From Bacillota bacterium (GTDB lineage: Bacteria; Bacillota; Clostridia; Acetivibrionales; JANLFN01), in assembly GCA_023421675.1 (NCBI GenBank), contig JAEZTC010000002.1:310001-374000 (forward strand): a stretch of DNA of 64,000 nucleotides, given 5' to 3'. Positions 40,409 to 49,355 of the stretch are shown here, in pieces; position 1 is the stretch's first letter, and each line of letters begins with the position of its first letter. The notes beneath the pieces were generated by a model, which was not told where the DNA came from, made no database searches, and saw nothing but the letters and a program-made list of their open reading frames with translations. The translations under genes were made by a program, and so were the position numbers.

Positions 40409-40765
40409 TTAATCTTTAGCTTCAAGCTTTTCCTTAACCTTTGCTGCCTTACCAACTCTATCACGAAGATAGTAAAGCTTAGCTCTCCTAACCTGACCTT
40501 TTCTTACAACTTCTATATGGTCGATTTTAGGTGAGTTAACAGGTAATATTCTCTCAACACCTACACCGTAGGAAATTCTTCTTACAGTGAAGTTTTCCTT
40601 AAGTCCGTGTCCTTTAAGAGCTATTACAGTTCCTTCAAATATCTGAAGTCTTTCTCTGTTTCCTTCCTTAACCTTTAAGTGAACCTTTACGTAGTCACCG
40701 ATTTCAAGCTTTGGAAGATCACTTCTTTGTTGTTCCTGCTCTAATGCTTTAATTATAAGATCCAT
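40409..40765 (-). CDS. rplS: 50S ribosomal protein L19
   Basis: 118 residues, full length: IGDYVKVHLKVKEGNRERLQ, IFEGTVIALKGHGLKENFTV and RRISYGVGVERILPVNSPKI with the basic end VRRAKLYYLRDRVGKAA. AGGAGGACAT lies upstream. In most Firmicutes rplS directly follows trmD; here it heads a separate minus-strand block with its own promoter and leader. Confidence 0.98.
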   Translation of the reverse strand: MDLIIKALEQEQQRSDLPKLEIGDYVKVHLKVKEGNRERLQIFEGTVIALKGHGLKENFTVRRISYGVGVERILPVNSPKIDHIEVVRKGQVRRAKLYYLRDRVGKAAKVKEKLEAKD

Positions 40766-40788
40766 TTTTATGTCCTCCTTCCCACCTA

Positions 40789-40843
40789 GACGTTCATAAA
40801 CAAATACATTTTAAAATGTGATTATCAGTGTCAGCGGAACGTC
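40789..40843 (-). promoter_or_regulatory. rplS leader with L19-leader-like closing stem
   Basis: GACGTTC and GAACGTC (40789-40795/40837-40843) pair across the untranslated leader, with an inner ACATTTT/AAAATGT stem. The position between promoter and rplS fits the Firmicute L19 leader, in which L19 represses its own translation. The match to the published consensus was not computed. Confidence 0.5.
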
Positions 40844-40862
40844 CGTAATACACACGCAAAAA

Positions 40863-40891
40863 ATTATAGCATATGATTAGTACAATGTAAA
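40863..40891 (-). promoter_or_regulatory. rplS promoter
   Basis: On the minus strand TTTACA (40886-40891) and TATAAT (40863-40868) are 17 bases apart, about 100 bases before the rplS ATG. Confidence 0.75.
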
Positions 40892-41035
40892 TATATTTTC
40901 GCAATGTATGTACACAATTTGACAAAGAGAAAACCGATGTTATATACTTATTAAAGTGCAGGAATACCTTGCAATGCTATATTATAACATATTTTTAAAA
41001 AGTTAAACATTAAAAAGTTTTATGGAGAAATTATT

Positions 41036-42268
41036 ATGAATACTAGAAAATTTTATTTAATAATAAGTATTATTCTTTCAATTTTTCTTTTTGCTGGAGG
41101 TACCTTCGCCCTTGCTTACATAGCACAGGAAGGTACTGATTCTCAGGAAGGTTTTATTAGTGATGTTCTTGATTCATTCCGTGCTGATAAAGAACCCATG
41201 AATATTCTTCTGCTTGGTGGGGATTATGTAAATGGAAATACCGATACCATAATGCTTGTTAATTTAAACCCCTCAACAGGAAAGATCAATCTTCTTTCAA
41301 TTCCAAGGGATTCAAAAGTACACGTTAAAGGCTCTAATCTTCCGAAAATAAATTCCGCTTACCCTGTTGGCGGACCGGATTTGGCAATAAAAACAGTTAG
41401 CGATTTTCTTGGTGTAAACATCAAGCATTACATTTATATTGATACATCAGTTTTCAGACTTATTATTGATAAGCTCGGGGGGATAGATTACTATATTCCT
41501 GTCGATATGAAACGCGATGACCCGGTTCAGAATCTGCATATAAACCTGAAAAAAGGTCAGCAGCATCTTGACGGTGAAAAGGCTGAACAGTTTATGCGAT
41601 TCCGTGAATATAATGACGGAACGGTTAATAAATTCTATGACGGAAGCGATATTAAAAGAATTGAGGCTCAGCAAGGATTCATTAAAGAATTAGTTGATCA
41701 GAAGGTTACAATTTCGAATCTTCCAAAACTTAAGGGCGTGCTTAACATTGTTTTCAACAAAATAAAAACAGACATGACTCTGGATGAAGTAATGAAACTG
41801 GCACAATGCCTCGGAAAAGTCAGTACAAGCAACATGTCCACCTATACCCTGCCCGGACAAGATTCAAATGAGCCAAACGGATGGTTTTATGTTATAGATA
41901 TGAATAAGGCTTCAGATATAATAAAAAATAACTTTGCAGGTACCGGAAACTATGTTGATACAGGTGATAATGAAAAGGATACGTCCAATACCAAAAGAAC
42001 TAACACTAAAAAATCAAATTCAGATCAGAATACACCACCTAAAACTACAAAACCTTCATCTACTGATACGACAAAGACTACTACAACCACTGAAAAAACA
42101 ACTGTTCCGGAGACTACCAAACCGCCAACCACGGATGAAACTGATAATAAACCATCTGATGATACAACTGTAACAGAAACTACAAAGGCACCGCCGACAG
42201 GTGATTCTACGAACAATACGACAGATACCAAACCAACCGATACAAATACAACCGACCAAACACCTTAA
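41036..42268 (+). CDS. LytR-CpsA-Psr (LCP) family cell-wall glycopolymer ligase
   Basis: 410 residues. The N-terminal TM anchor (about 5-28) is followed by the LCP domain: NILLLGGDYVNGNTDTIMLV, LLSIPRDSKVHV, KINSAYPVGGPDLAIKTV, and EKAEQFMRFREYNDGTVNKF with the Asp/Arg residues that bind polyprenyl pyrophosphate. LCP enzymes attach teichoic acids or other glycopolymers to peptidoglycan. The last 85 residues are a Thr/Lys/Asp low-complexity tail, probably wall-spanning. The gene lies at the right edge of the supposed inversion. Confidence 0.92.
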   Translation: MNTRKFYLIISIILSIFLFAGGTFALAYIAQEGTDSQEGFISDVLDSFRADKEPMNILLLGGDYVNGNTDTIMLVNLNPSTGKINLLSIPRDSKVHVKGSNLPKINSAYPVGGPDLAIKTVSDFLGVNIKHYIYIDTSVFRLIIDKLGGIDYYIPVDMKRDDPVQNLHINLKKGQQHLDGEKAEQFMRFREYNDGTVNKFYDGSDIKRIEAQQGFIKELVDQKVTISNLPKLKGVLNIVFNKIKTDMTLDEVMKLAQCLGKVSTSNMSTYTLPGQDSNEPNGWFYVIDMNKASDIIKNNFAGTGNYVDTGDNEKDTSNTKRTNTKKSNSDQNTPPKTTKPSSTDTTKTTTTTEKTTVPETTKPPTTDETDNKPSDDTTVTETTKAPPTGDSTNNTTDTKPTDTNTTDQTP

Positions 42269-42273
42269 AAAAC

Positions 42274-42302
42274 AAACAGCTGCTACTATGGCAGCTGTTT
42301 TT
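42274..42302 (+). terminator. Terminator of the LCP gene
   Basis: AAACAGCTGC-tactatg-GCAGCTGTTT followed by TT. Perfect 10-bp stem. Confidence 0.88.
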
Positions 42303-42640
42303 AAATTATAAACCTTTCATCAAGTTCTGCATATTTGATCATTGTTAATTTGATTGAGTCGACAAGATATTTGTATCGAAATAAGTACCCTGAGCAGTCT
42401 CTTAGAAAAATGATTTTGGGCAGTGCAATTTTATGTAACTCCTCCATGCTGCAACTACCTTCCTCATATTTTTCAAGCATCAAATCTAAAAACATTAATG
42501 TTACCAAAGCAATCCTTTTTATCAAAGTGAACCCCACCGTTAATAAAATTTAAGCCGTAGTTTATGCGTAAACCACGGCTCTGAACAACTAAATTATAGA
42601 ACATATCAAAAATAATGTCAATAAAAAGAAACGTAAATAT

Positions 42641-43294
42641 TTACAATTTTGTATTATCTTGAATCCAGTTAATCAATTCATACGGTGTTTCAAAGGCTGC
42701 ATCGGGATTTAATTTTATTAATTCCTTATTTGCTGTTGCCGACCATAGTGCCAAAATTGCCATTGTTCCTGCATTACGGCTTGCATGTATGTCTACATCA
42801 AAATCACCCACATATGCACATTCTTCGGGATTGACACCAAGTACAGCAAGTGATTTTATGATTCCTTCAGGATTGGGTTTGAATTTTGAAGTATCATCCC
42901 CTGCCATTATATTGTCAAAATATTGCTTAATTCCTAGCTTTTCAAGCACTAATTCTGCTGTGATTCTGCTTCTGCCGGTAAACAAGGCAGTCTTAATACC
43001 TTTTTTCTTGATAAAGGATAGCATCTCGCTGATTCCCTCAATTGGTTTAACCATTTTGTCAAAACAATCTGATACAAGCTTTACATAATCACTAATAAAG
43101 TTTTCTCCTGTGTTGTCTGGAATAAACTTTCTTATAATGTACGTATCTATCGGACCGAATTCAGCAAGAATATCTTCGTCAGTGTACTGTTTTCCAGTTT
43201 TAATCCTAATATATTCCCTGATAGAATATAATGTTAGCTTTATAGTATCTGCAATAGTTCCGTCAAGATCAAATATGACCGCCTTTAGCTGCAT
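42641..43294 (-). CDS. HAD-family hydrolase (phosphoglycolate-phosphatase-like)
   Basis: 217 residues from the ATG giving MQLKAVIFDLDGTIADTIKL. The frame extends four codons further, to 43306. Motif I is DLDGT, with nucleophile Asp at residue 9; motif II is TALFTGRSRITAELVLEKLG; motifs III/IV are KFKPNPEGI and CAYVGDFDVDIHASRNAG. The helical cap between motifs I and II is the C1 type. Substrate not determinable. Convergent with nothing; 19 bases before the M18 gene stop. Confidence 0.9.
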   Translation of the reverse strand: MQLKAVIFDLDGTIADTIKLTLYSIREYIRIKTGKQYTDEDILAEFGPIDTYIIRKFIPDNTGENFISDYVKLVSDCFDKMVKPIEGISEMLSFIKKKGIKTALFTGRSRITAELVLEKLGIKQYFDNIMAGDDTSKFKPNPEGIIKSLAVLGVNPEECAYVGDFDVDIHASRNAGTMAILALWSATANKELIKLNPDAAFETPYELINWIQDNTKL

Positions 43295-43325
43295 TTTAAC
43301 CCCCATGTCCCACCTGTAATTTTAT

Positions 43326-44753
43326 TTATATGGCAAAAGCCTTATATGCTCTGTACATTTCGTATATATCTATCTTGCTTGTTACTTCATATGGAGAATG
43401 CATGGACAGAACAGCAACTCCGCAGTCCAATACTTCAACTCCTAGATTTGCAACATACTGTGCGATAGTTCCTCCTCCGCCCAGGTCAACCTTTCCAAGC
43501 TCTGCAACCTGCCATATTATGTTGTTTTTATTGAATATTTTTCTGACTTCAGCAATAAATTCAGGATTGGCATCACTTCCACCAGATTTTCCTCTGACCC
43601 CTGTATACTTTTGAAGCACTATGCCGTTTCCAAGGAAGGATGCATTTCTTTTATCCTGCACACCTTCATAATTGGGATCAACTCCTGCATTTACATCTGC
43701 TGATAGCATTTTAGATTTTTCCAGGCATTTCCTGAACATTAAGTCATTGTAGTTATCGACTGTATAAGCACAAATCGTGGCAATAAAGTTTTCAAGTGCC
43801 CTGGATTGTGCGCCTGTGTTTCCAACGCTTCCTATTTCCTCTTTGTCTGTAAGAACACACATGTATGTATGCTCAACAGTACCAACATCAAGAATAGCTT
43901 TTAATCCTGCATAAGCACATACTCTGTCGTCCTGCCCATATCCTCCTACCATTCCCCTGTCCAATCCTATATCCCTTGCTTTGAAAGCAGGTACAATTTC
44001 CAGTTCAGCAGTAGTAAAATCCTCTTCTGTAATGCCGTATTTATCATTTAAAAGTTTCAAAATATTAAGCTTTACTTTATTTTTTACTTTTTCATCCTTG
44101 TAGGGTATTGAACCGAATAAGAGGTTTAAGGCTTCTCCCTGAATACCTTCGGACATCTTCTTCTGCATTTGTTCTGTTGCAAGGTGCGGAAGCAGGTCGG
44201 TTATTGTAAAAACCGGATCGCCTTCATCTTCACCAATATTTATTTCAATTGTTCTTCCATCCTCTTTAATAACAACACCGTGTAATGCCAGTGGGATTGT
44301 GACCCATTGGTATTTCTTTATTCCGCCATAATAATGGGTTTTGAGCAGCACCATTGCTGTATCCTCATATAAAGGCTTCTGTTTCAGATCAATTCTTGGA
44401 GAATCAACATGTGCACCTGTCATTCTGACACCTTCTGCAAGGGGTTTTGATCCAATTATGCCCATTATAAGTGCCTTACCCTTATCAACCTGGTAAACCT
44501 TCATACCAGGAGTTAATTTTTTTTTGGTTTTTAATGCTTCGTTTATTTCCACAAAACCCTTTTGTTTTATAAGCATTAAAGCTTCATTAATGAATTCACG
44601 TTCTGTTTTAGCCTTATCAAGGAATTTTTTATAACCTTCACAAAAATCAAAAGCTTGCTCAATACTTTCTTGACTTGCTTTTTCCCATGCATCCTTGTTT
44701 TTGTAATTAAGCTTCTCAAACAGAAGCTGTCCCTGAGTTTTGTTTTCTTCCAT
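43326..44753 (-). CDS. M18-family aminopeptidase
   Basis: 475 residues. GAHVDSPRIDLKQKPLYED carries the first zinc His/Asp. LDRGMVGGYGQDDRVCAYAG, TDKEEIGSVGNTGAQS and GVAVLSMHSPYEVTSKIDIY are the later ligands and catalytic Glu. Typical of the clostridial M18 aminopeptidase I group. Cytoplasmic; removes N-terminal residues from peptides. GGAGG precedes the ATG. Confidence 0.94.
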   Translation of the reverse strand: MEENKTQGQLLFEKLNYKNKDAWEKASQESIEQAFDFCEGYKKFLDKAKTEREFINEALMLIKQKGFVEINEALKTKKKLTPGMKVYQVDKGKALIMGIIGSKPLAEGVRMTGAHVDSPRIDLKQKPLYEDTAMVLLKTHYYGGIKKYQWVTIPLALHGVVIKEDGRTIEINIGEDEGDPVFTITDLLPHLATEQMQKKMSEGIQGEALNLLFGSIPYKDEKVKNKVKLNILKLLNDKYGITEEDFTTAELEIVPAFKARDIGLDRGMVGGYGQDDRVCAYAGLKAILDVGTVEHTYMCVLTDKEEIGSVGNTGAQSRALENFIATICAYTVDNYNDLMFRKCLEKSKMLSADVNAGVDPNYEGVQDKRNASFLGNGIVLQKYTGVRGKSGGSDANPEFIAEVRKIFNKNNIIWQVAELGKVDLGGGGTIAQYVANLGVEVLDCGVAVLSMHSPYEVTSKIDIYEMYRAYKAFAI

Positions 44754-44841
44754 TAATTTGCCTCCTTTATGTCACTATTAATATTATATACCAAATTTTA
44801 TTAAGAGTAATATATTATGTGGCATATGCGATGTTATATAT

Positions 44842-44926
44842 ATAAGTTGAATTAATATATTTTATTATGCATCATATCCTTAATGTCGGCCATGATGGTA
44901 TGATAATTGATTTTAATTCAACTTAT
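44842..44926. repeat. 85-bp palindrome with 14-bp terminal inverted repeats
   Basis: ATAAGTTGAATTAA (44842-44855) and its exact complement (44913-44926) enclose a partly self-complementary interior (ATCATATCC/GGTATGAT). It lies in the divergent spacer between the aminopeptidase and histidinol-phosphatase genes. Miniature mobile element or large operator. Confidence 0.5.
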
Positions 44927-45030
44927 TACATCTGTTACTTTATCCTATATAGTATTTTAATTAATATTGTTTTTTTAATACTCAAATGCTAGAATAAAGC
45001 CAAAGTTTATTTTAGGAGGTTTTCCCCCCC

Positions 45031-45825
45031 ATGTACGACTGCCACATACACAGTAATTTTTCACTCGACAGTGAGCTTACTGCCGAAAAAGCCTGTGAGA
45101 AAGCCATGGAGCTTAAGCTCGACGGTATTATCTTTACAGACCATTATGACTATGATTATCCTGACTTTGATCTTAAATTCAATATAGATTTTGAAAACTA
45201 TTTTAAATATATGAAAGAACTTAAGTTAAAATATAAAGATCAGCTTAAGGTTTTGAACGGACTTGAACTCGGTATACAGCCACACGTTGCAGAACAGTCG
45301 AGAAAGATTGTTGAGGGCTATGACTTTGACTTTGTAATAATGTCTGTGCATATAATTGATAGAATGGACCCATATACACAGAAATATTACGAAGGTAAAA
45401 CAAAATACCAGGCTGACATGAGGTATCTTGAAGAAATATGTAATACAATGAAGCTGTTTGATAATTTTGACGTGCTTGGACATATCGGCTATATAAGGAG
45501 ATACAGCTGCTTTGAGGATAAGTCTCTGAGCTGCAGTGACTATGGTGATATTATTGATGAAATCTTAAGCGAAGTTATAAAAAATGGTAAAGGTATAGAA
45601 ATAAATACGTCAGGCTATCGGAGCCTTGGAACTCCGATACCTGACTTTGATATCGTTCAAAGATACCGCGAATTAGGCGGTGAAATTATTACACTTGGTT
45701 CCGATTCACATAACGCAGAGCATATCGGCTGGGGCTTTGCTGAAACCCTTGACAAAATGAAAGCTATAGGATTTAACTATGTTGCCCATTTTGAAGGCCG
45801 AAAACCTGTGTTTGAGAAGATTTAA
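45031..45825 (+). CDS. hisK: Histidinol-phosphatase, PHP family
   Basis: 264 residues. PHP metal motif DCHIHSNFSLDSE at the start, GIIFTDHYDYDYPD, FVIMSVHII, DVLGHIGYIRRYS, GKGIEINTSGYRSLG and ITLGSDSHNAEHIGWGF follow in the order of Firmicute HisJ/HisK enzymes. It dephosphorylates histidinol phosphate in His synthesis. No other his genes are in the window. TTTTAGGAGG precedes a run of eight C before the ATG, an unusual spacer. Confidence 0.88.
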   Translation: MYDCHIHSNFSLDSELTAEKACEKAMELKLDGIIFTDHYDYDYPDFDLKFNIDFENYFKYMKELKLKYKDQLKVLNGLELGIQPHVAEQSRKIVEGYDFDFVIMSVHIIDRMDPYTQKYYEGKTKYQADMRYLEEICNTMKLFDNFDVLGHIGYIRRYSCFEDKSLSCSDYGDIIDEILSEVIKNGKGIEINTSGYRSLGTPIPDFDIVQRYRELGGEIITLGSDSHNAEHIGWGFAETLDKMKAIGFNYVAHFEGRKPVFEKI

Positions 45826-46910
45826 GGTGTTACAGCATCTATTGTACCTCCGCCCACAACTATATCGCCATCATAAAACACTACTGACTGTCCTGGTGTT
45901 ATAGCTCTTTGCGGGGTTTCAAATCTTACACTTACTGTATCATTATCTATAGGTGTAATAACTGCTGCTGCCGGCTTCGCGGAATATCTGATTTTTGCCG
46001 AAACCTTCATTTCACCATCCAGCTTATCTATAAAAATAAAGTTCAAATCAGAAGCTGTCAGTCCACCGGAAAACACTTCATTTTCATTTCCCAGGACAAC
46101 CTCGTTTTTTGCTACATTTATATCAACAACGTACTTTGGTCTTCCGAATGCTATTCCAAGGCCTTTCCTCTGTCCAATCGTATAATGGATAATTCCTTTG
46201 TGTCTTCCAAGTACATTTCCGTCAGGGTCTACAAAGTTCCCGGACCTGATGTCTGCATTGGTATTTCTCTCTATATATCCGCCGTAATCATTATCGTCTA
46301 CAAAGCATATTTCCTGGCTGTCCGGCTTTGATGCAACTGAAAGACCGATTTCTGCAGCAATTTCTCTTACCCTGTCCTTAGTATAATCTCCTATTGGCAT
46401 AAGTGTTCTGGAAAGCTGGTACTGGCTCAGGTTATAAAGAGCATAAGTCTGATCCTTAGCGTCTGTAACAGACTTTTTTAAGAGATATCTGTTCAGCTTT
46501 TCATCATACTCAATCTTTGCATAATGACCGGTTGCAACTCTGTCAATGCCCATAGAAACAGCCTTATCAAGCATTGCTTCAAATTTAACATACCTGTTGC
46601 AGGCAACGCATGGATTCGGGGTTCTGCCCTTCAGATATTCCGCTTTAAAGTAATTGATTACCTTGTCCTCGAAAATATCCTTAAAATTCAATACATAATA
46701 GGGTATTCCAAGCTTATTGGCAACTCTTCTGGCATCATCAACTGCTGAAAGCGAACAGCAGCCACCCTCGGTTTTTTTACGTTCTTCCTGCATATCGGGC
46801 CATATCTGCATAGTAACACCTATAACCTCATAGCCCTGTTCCAACAAGACAGCGGCGGCTACTGAACTGTCAACGCCGCCGCTCATTCCAAGCATTACTT
46901 TCTTATTCAT
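45822..46910 (-). CDS. mnmA: tRNA-specific 2-thiouridylase MnmA
   Basis: 362 residues. PP-loop VMLGMSGGVDSSVAA at 6-20. Catalytic Cys C101 in RTPNPCVACNRYVKF and C202 in SKPDSQEICFVDDND. The C-terminal barrel includes FETPQRAITPGQSVVFYDGD. It makes s2U34 in Lys/Glu/Gln tRNAs using sulfur relayed from a cysteine desulfurase. It is the last gene of iscR-iscS-iscU-mnmA; its end overlaps hisK by four bases on the opposite strand. Confidence 0.97.
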   Translation of the reverse strand: MNKKVMLGMSGGVDSSVAAAVLLEQGYEVIGVTMQIWPDMQEERKKTEGGCCSLSAVDDARRVANKLGIPYYVLNFKDIFEDKVINYFKAEYLKGRTPNPCVACNRYVKFEAMLDKAVSMGIDRVATGHYAKIEYDEKLNRYLLKKSVTDAKDQTYALYNLSQYQLSRTLMPIGDYTKDRVREIAAEIGLSVASKPDSQEICFVDDNDYGGYIERNTNADIRSGNFVDPDGNVLGRHKGIIHYTIGQRKGLGIAFGRPKYVVDINVAKNEVVLGNENEVFSGGLTASDLNFIFIDKLDGEMKVSAKIRYSAKPAAAVITPIDNDTVSVRFETPQRAITPGQSVVFYDGDIVVGGGTIDAVTP

Positions 46911-46927
46911 ATATAATCTCCGGAATC

Positions 46928-47368
46928 TTAATCTTCTTCATTTAAACGATGAATATCGTCGCAGCGTCTGCCGCAGCCGTTACAGTTATCTTCAGTCCAA
47001 AGACCATTTTTTTTCATATAATCCTCTATAGCTGCTTTTATTGCTTCCTCTGCAAGATTTGAACAGTGCATTTTAACCGGAGGCAATCCATCAAGCGCTT
47101 CTGCAACCGCAGCATTTGTAATCTTCAAAGCTTCGTCCAAAGATTTTCCGATTACCATTTCAGTTGCCATACTGCTTGTAGCTACTGCAGCGCCACACCC
47201 AAAGGTTTTGAACTTGGCATCCTTTATTATGCCGTCTTCAATCTGAAGATACATTTTCATTATATCCCCGCATTTTGCATTACCAACCTGGCCTACACCA
47301 CTGGCATTCTCTATTTCACCAACATTCCTTGGATTAGAAAAATGATCCATTACCTTTTCACTATACAT
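46928..47368 (-). CDS. iscU: Iron-sulfur scaffold protein IscU/NifU
   Basis: 146 residues from ATG 47368, supported by GAGGG seven bases upstream; the frame opens six codons earlier. YSEKVMDHFSNPRNVGEIEN is the NifU_N opening. Cluster ligands are C33 and D35 (AKCGD), C58 (FGCGA) and C102 (MHCSN). A short C-terminal extension has four more Cys (CNGCGRRC and one before), which may bind an additional metal. It assembles Fe-S clusters with IscS. Confidence 0.95.
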   Translation of the reverse strand: MYSEKVMDHFSNPRNVGEIENASGVGQVGNAKCGDIMKMYLQIEDGIIKDAKFKTFGCGAAVATSSMATEMVIGKSLDEALKITNAAVAEALDGLPPVKMHCSNLAEEAIKAAIEDYMKKNGLWTEDNCNGCGRRCDDIHRLNEED

Positions 47369-47396
47369 AAATGTTCCCTCTTTCAATAATATAGTC

Positions 47397-48581
47397 TTAT
47401 TTGTTTGAATTTTTTACTGCTTCATACAATGGTGACATCTCCCTTAGCCTTTCAACTATTGGTGGGATTGTTTCAAGAATATAGTCAACATCTTCATTGG
47501 TATTTTCATCCCCATAAGAAATTCTCAGTGAACCATGTGCGGTTTCATGAGGAAGTCCTATTGCAAGAAGTACATGAGAAGGATCAAGCGAACCTGATGT
47601 ACACGCTGAGCCGCTGGATGCAGCTATTCCTTTCATATCAAGCATCAGAAGCAGTGATTCACCTTCTATGAAACTGAAGGAGAAGTTTACGTTTCCTGGA
47701 AGCCTCTTATATCTGTCACCGTTAAGTTTAATAAACGGAACACGTTTCTGGATTTCATCAATTGTCCTGTTACGAAAAGCAGTAAGTTTTTTATTGTATT
47801 CATCCATGTTGCTGGTTGCAAGCTCTATTGCTTTACCGAAACCTACAATTGCTGCGACATTTTCAGTACTGGCACGTCTGCCCCTTTCCTGAGCTCCGCC
47901 GTGCATAAAGGAAATTATCTTGGTGCCTTTTCTTATATATAAAGCTCCTATACCCTTTGGTCCATAGAATTTATGTGATGACATGGATAATAGGTCTATA
48001 TTCATTTCTTCAACGTTTATATGAACATTGCCCATTGCCTGTACAGCATCGGTGTGGAAATATATCTTATGTTCTTTGGCAATCTGGCCTATTTCAGCTA
48101 TGGGCTGAATAGTTCCTATTTCGTTGTTCGCAAACATAATAGTAATCAAAATTGTATCAGGCCTTATAGCCTTCTTTAAATCATCGAGTCTGATCAGGCC
48201 GTTTTCATCAACCGGCAGATAAGTAACTTCAAACCCGTCACTTTCAAGGTATTGACACGTATGAAGTACTGCATGATGTTCAATTGCTGAGGTTATAATG
48301 TGCTTTCCTTTTTGCCTGTTGGCATAAGCCACACCTTTGATGGCCCAGTTGTCAGCCTCTGTTCCGGAGCCTGTGAAAAATATTTCTTTCGGCTGTGCTG
48401 ATATGGCTGCTGCAACCTTGTCCCTGGCCTCTTCAATTGCTTTTTTGCTTTCTCTGCCTATTGAATATATTGATGAAGGATTACCATATTTTTCTGTGTA
48501 ATAAGGAATCATTGCATCAAGTACTTCTTTTTTTACCGCTGTAGTTGCAGCGTGGTCAACATAAATAAATCTATCTCCCAT
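47397..48581 (-). CDS. iscS: Cysteine desulfurase IscS/NifS
   Basis: 394 residues. YVDHAATTAVKKEVLDAM opens; PLP Lys K204 lies in SMSSHKFYGPKG. C327 is the sulfur-carrying Cys in ASSGSACTSGSLDPSHVL, a short IscS-type loop. It supplies sulfur to IscU and probably MnmA downstream. Starts 114 bases after iscR and ends 28 before iscU. Confidence 0.97.
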   Translation of the reverse strand: MGDRFIYVDHAATTAVKKEVLDAMIPYYTEKYGNPSSIYSIGRESKKAIEEARDKVAAAISAQPKEIFFTGSGTEADNWAIKGVAYANRQKGKHIITSAIEHHAVLHTCQYLESDGFEVTYLPVDENGLIRLDDLKKAIRPDTILITIMFANNEIGTIQPIAEIGQIAKEHKIYFHTDAVQAMGNVHINVEEMNIDLLSMSSHKFYGPKGIGALYIRKGTKIISFMHGGAQERGRRASTENVAAIVGFGKAIELATSNMDEYNKKLTAFRNRTIDEIQKRVPFIKLNGDRYKRLPGNVNFSFSFIEGESLLLMLDMKGIAASSGSACTSGSLDPSHVLLAIGLPHETAHGSLRISYGDENTNEDVDYILETIPPIVERLREMSPLYEAVKNSNK

Positions 48582-48695
48582 AATATTTGCTCCTTTTATT
48601 TCTTTATACTTTAGTAATTTACACGACTTTCTAAATATATTAGCTTTATAATACTTTATATACCCTCAAATTTTATTACACAAACATAGTTGAAT

Positions 48696-49145
48696 TTATA
48701 TATAATAGGTGTAATCACACTTTTCGGACATTTTTCTGCAGTCTTCCACAAGCTGTTCAAGACTGATTGAATCAACTACTTCATTAACGCTGTCACGTAT
48801 TTTGGTCCATATAAGCCTTGTAACACAGTTTTCTGATTTTTCGCAAGCAGGCTGTTCGCTGTCTTCTACGCATTCTACAGGTGCAAGAGAACCTTCAAGT
48901 GCCCTTAAAATATCCCCTACAGATATTTCGTTCGGTGCTCTGCCAAGTTCATACCCTCCCTGCGAACCGCGTGTACTTTTAACTACTCCTGCCTTCTTTA
49001 AAGATGCAAAAAGCTGTTCGAGGTAATTTTCAGATATTTCCTGCCTGTCAGCAATACTTTTAAGGGATATTAAACCTTCATTGCTATGCAACGCAAGGTC
49101 AAGTACAGCTTTCATTCCATATCTTCCTTTTGTTGATAATCTCAT
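48696..49145 (-). CDS. iscR: Rrf2-family Fe-S regulator IscR
   Basis: 149 residues. The HTH region is LSTKGRYGMKAVLDLALHSN...SLKSIADRQEISENYLEQL. Three Cys, C92, C101 and C107, provide [2Fe-2S] ligands. It heads the Fe-S operon and has a CCAAGT/ACTTGG dyad in front, so self-regulation by cluster status is likely. Confidence 0.95.
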   Translation of the reverse strand: MRLSTKGRYGMKAVLDLALHSNEGLISLKSIADRQEISENYLEQLFASLKKAGVVKSTRGSQGGYELGRAPNEISVGDILRALEGSLAPVECVEDSEQPACEKSENCVTRLIWTKIRDSVNEVVDSISLEQLVEDCRKMSEKCDYTYYI

Positions 49146-49173
49146 AATTTTTACCTCAACGAAATTATTATAT

Positions 49174-49237
49174 CCAAGTAATTCACTTGGTTATCTTCTA
49201 TAAGAGTAGCACTATCTTTTTATATTGTCAAGAAATA
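49174..49237 (-). promoter_or_regulatory. iscR promoter and Rrf2-type operator
   Basis: The dyad CCAAGT-aattc-ACTTGG (49174-49190) lies about 30 bases before the iscR ATG. On the minus strand TTGACA and TACTCT, 17 bases apart, precede it. The placement suggests autorepression. Confidence 0.65.
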
Positions 49238-49277
49238 GACAAACTTTGTATAAATAATTTTCACACAAAATTAAAAA

Positions 49278-49318
49278 TCCACCTACAGCTAATATGTACA
49301 GTATTAGCTACAGGTGGA
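49278..49318 (-). terminator. Terminator of the LarA-like gene
   Basis: TCCACCT..AGCTAAT / ATTAGCT..AGGTGGA, a 16-bp stem with one 2-base mismatch, followed on the minus strand by TTTTTAATTTTG. Confidence 0.9.
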
Positions 49319-49355
49319 ATTCTTATACTTTCGCATTTTTTAGAGTGAACTTAGA

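Noticed and set aside
42301..42553. Overlapping minus (42301-42537) and plus (42335-42553) frames after the LCP gene
   Set aside because: Neither has a good ribosome binding site; the minus one runs into the LCP terminator. An imperfect hairpin at 42554-42579 looks like a decayed IS605-type end but is too weak to call.
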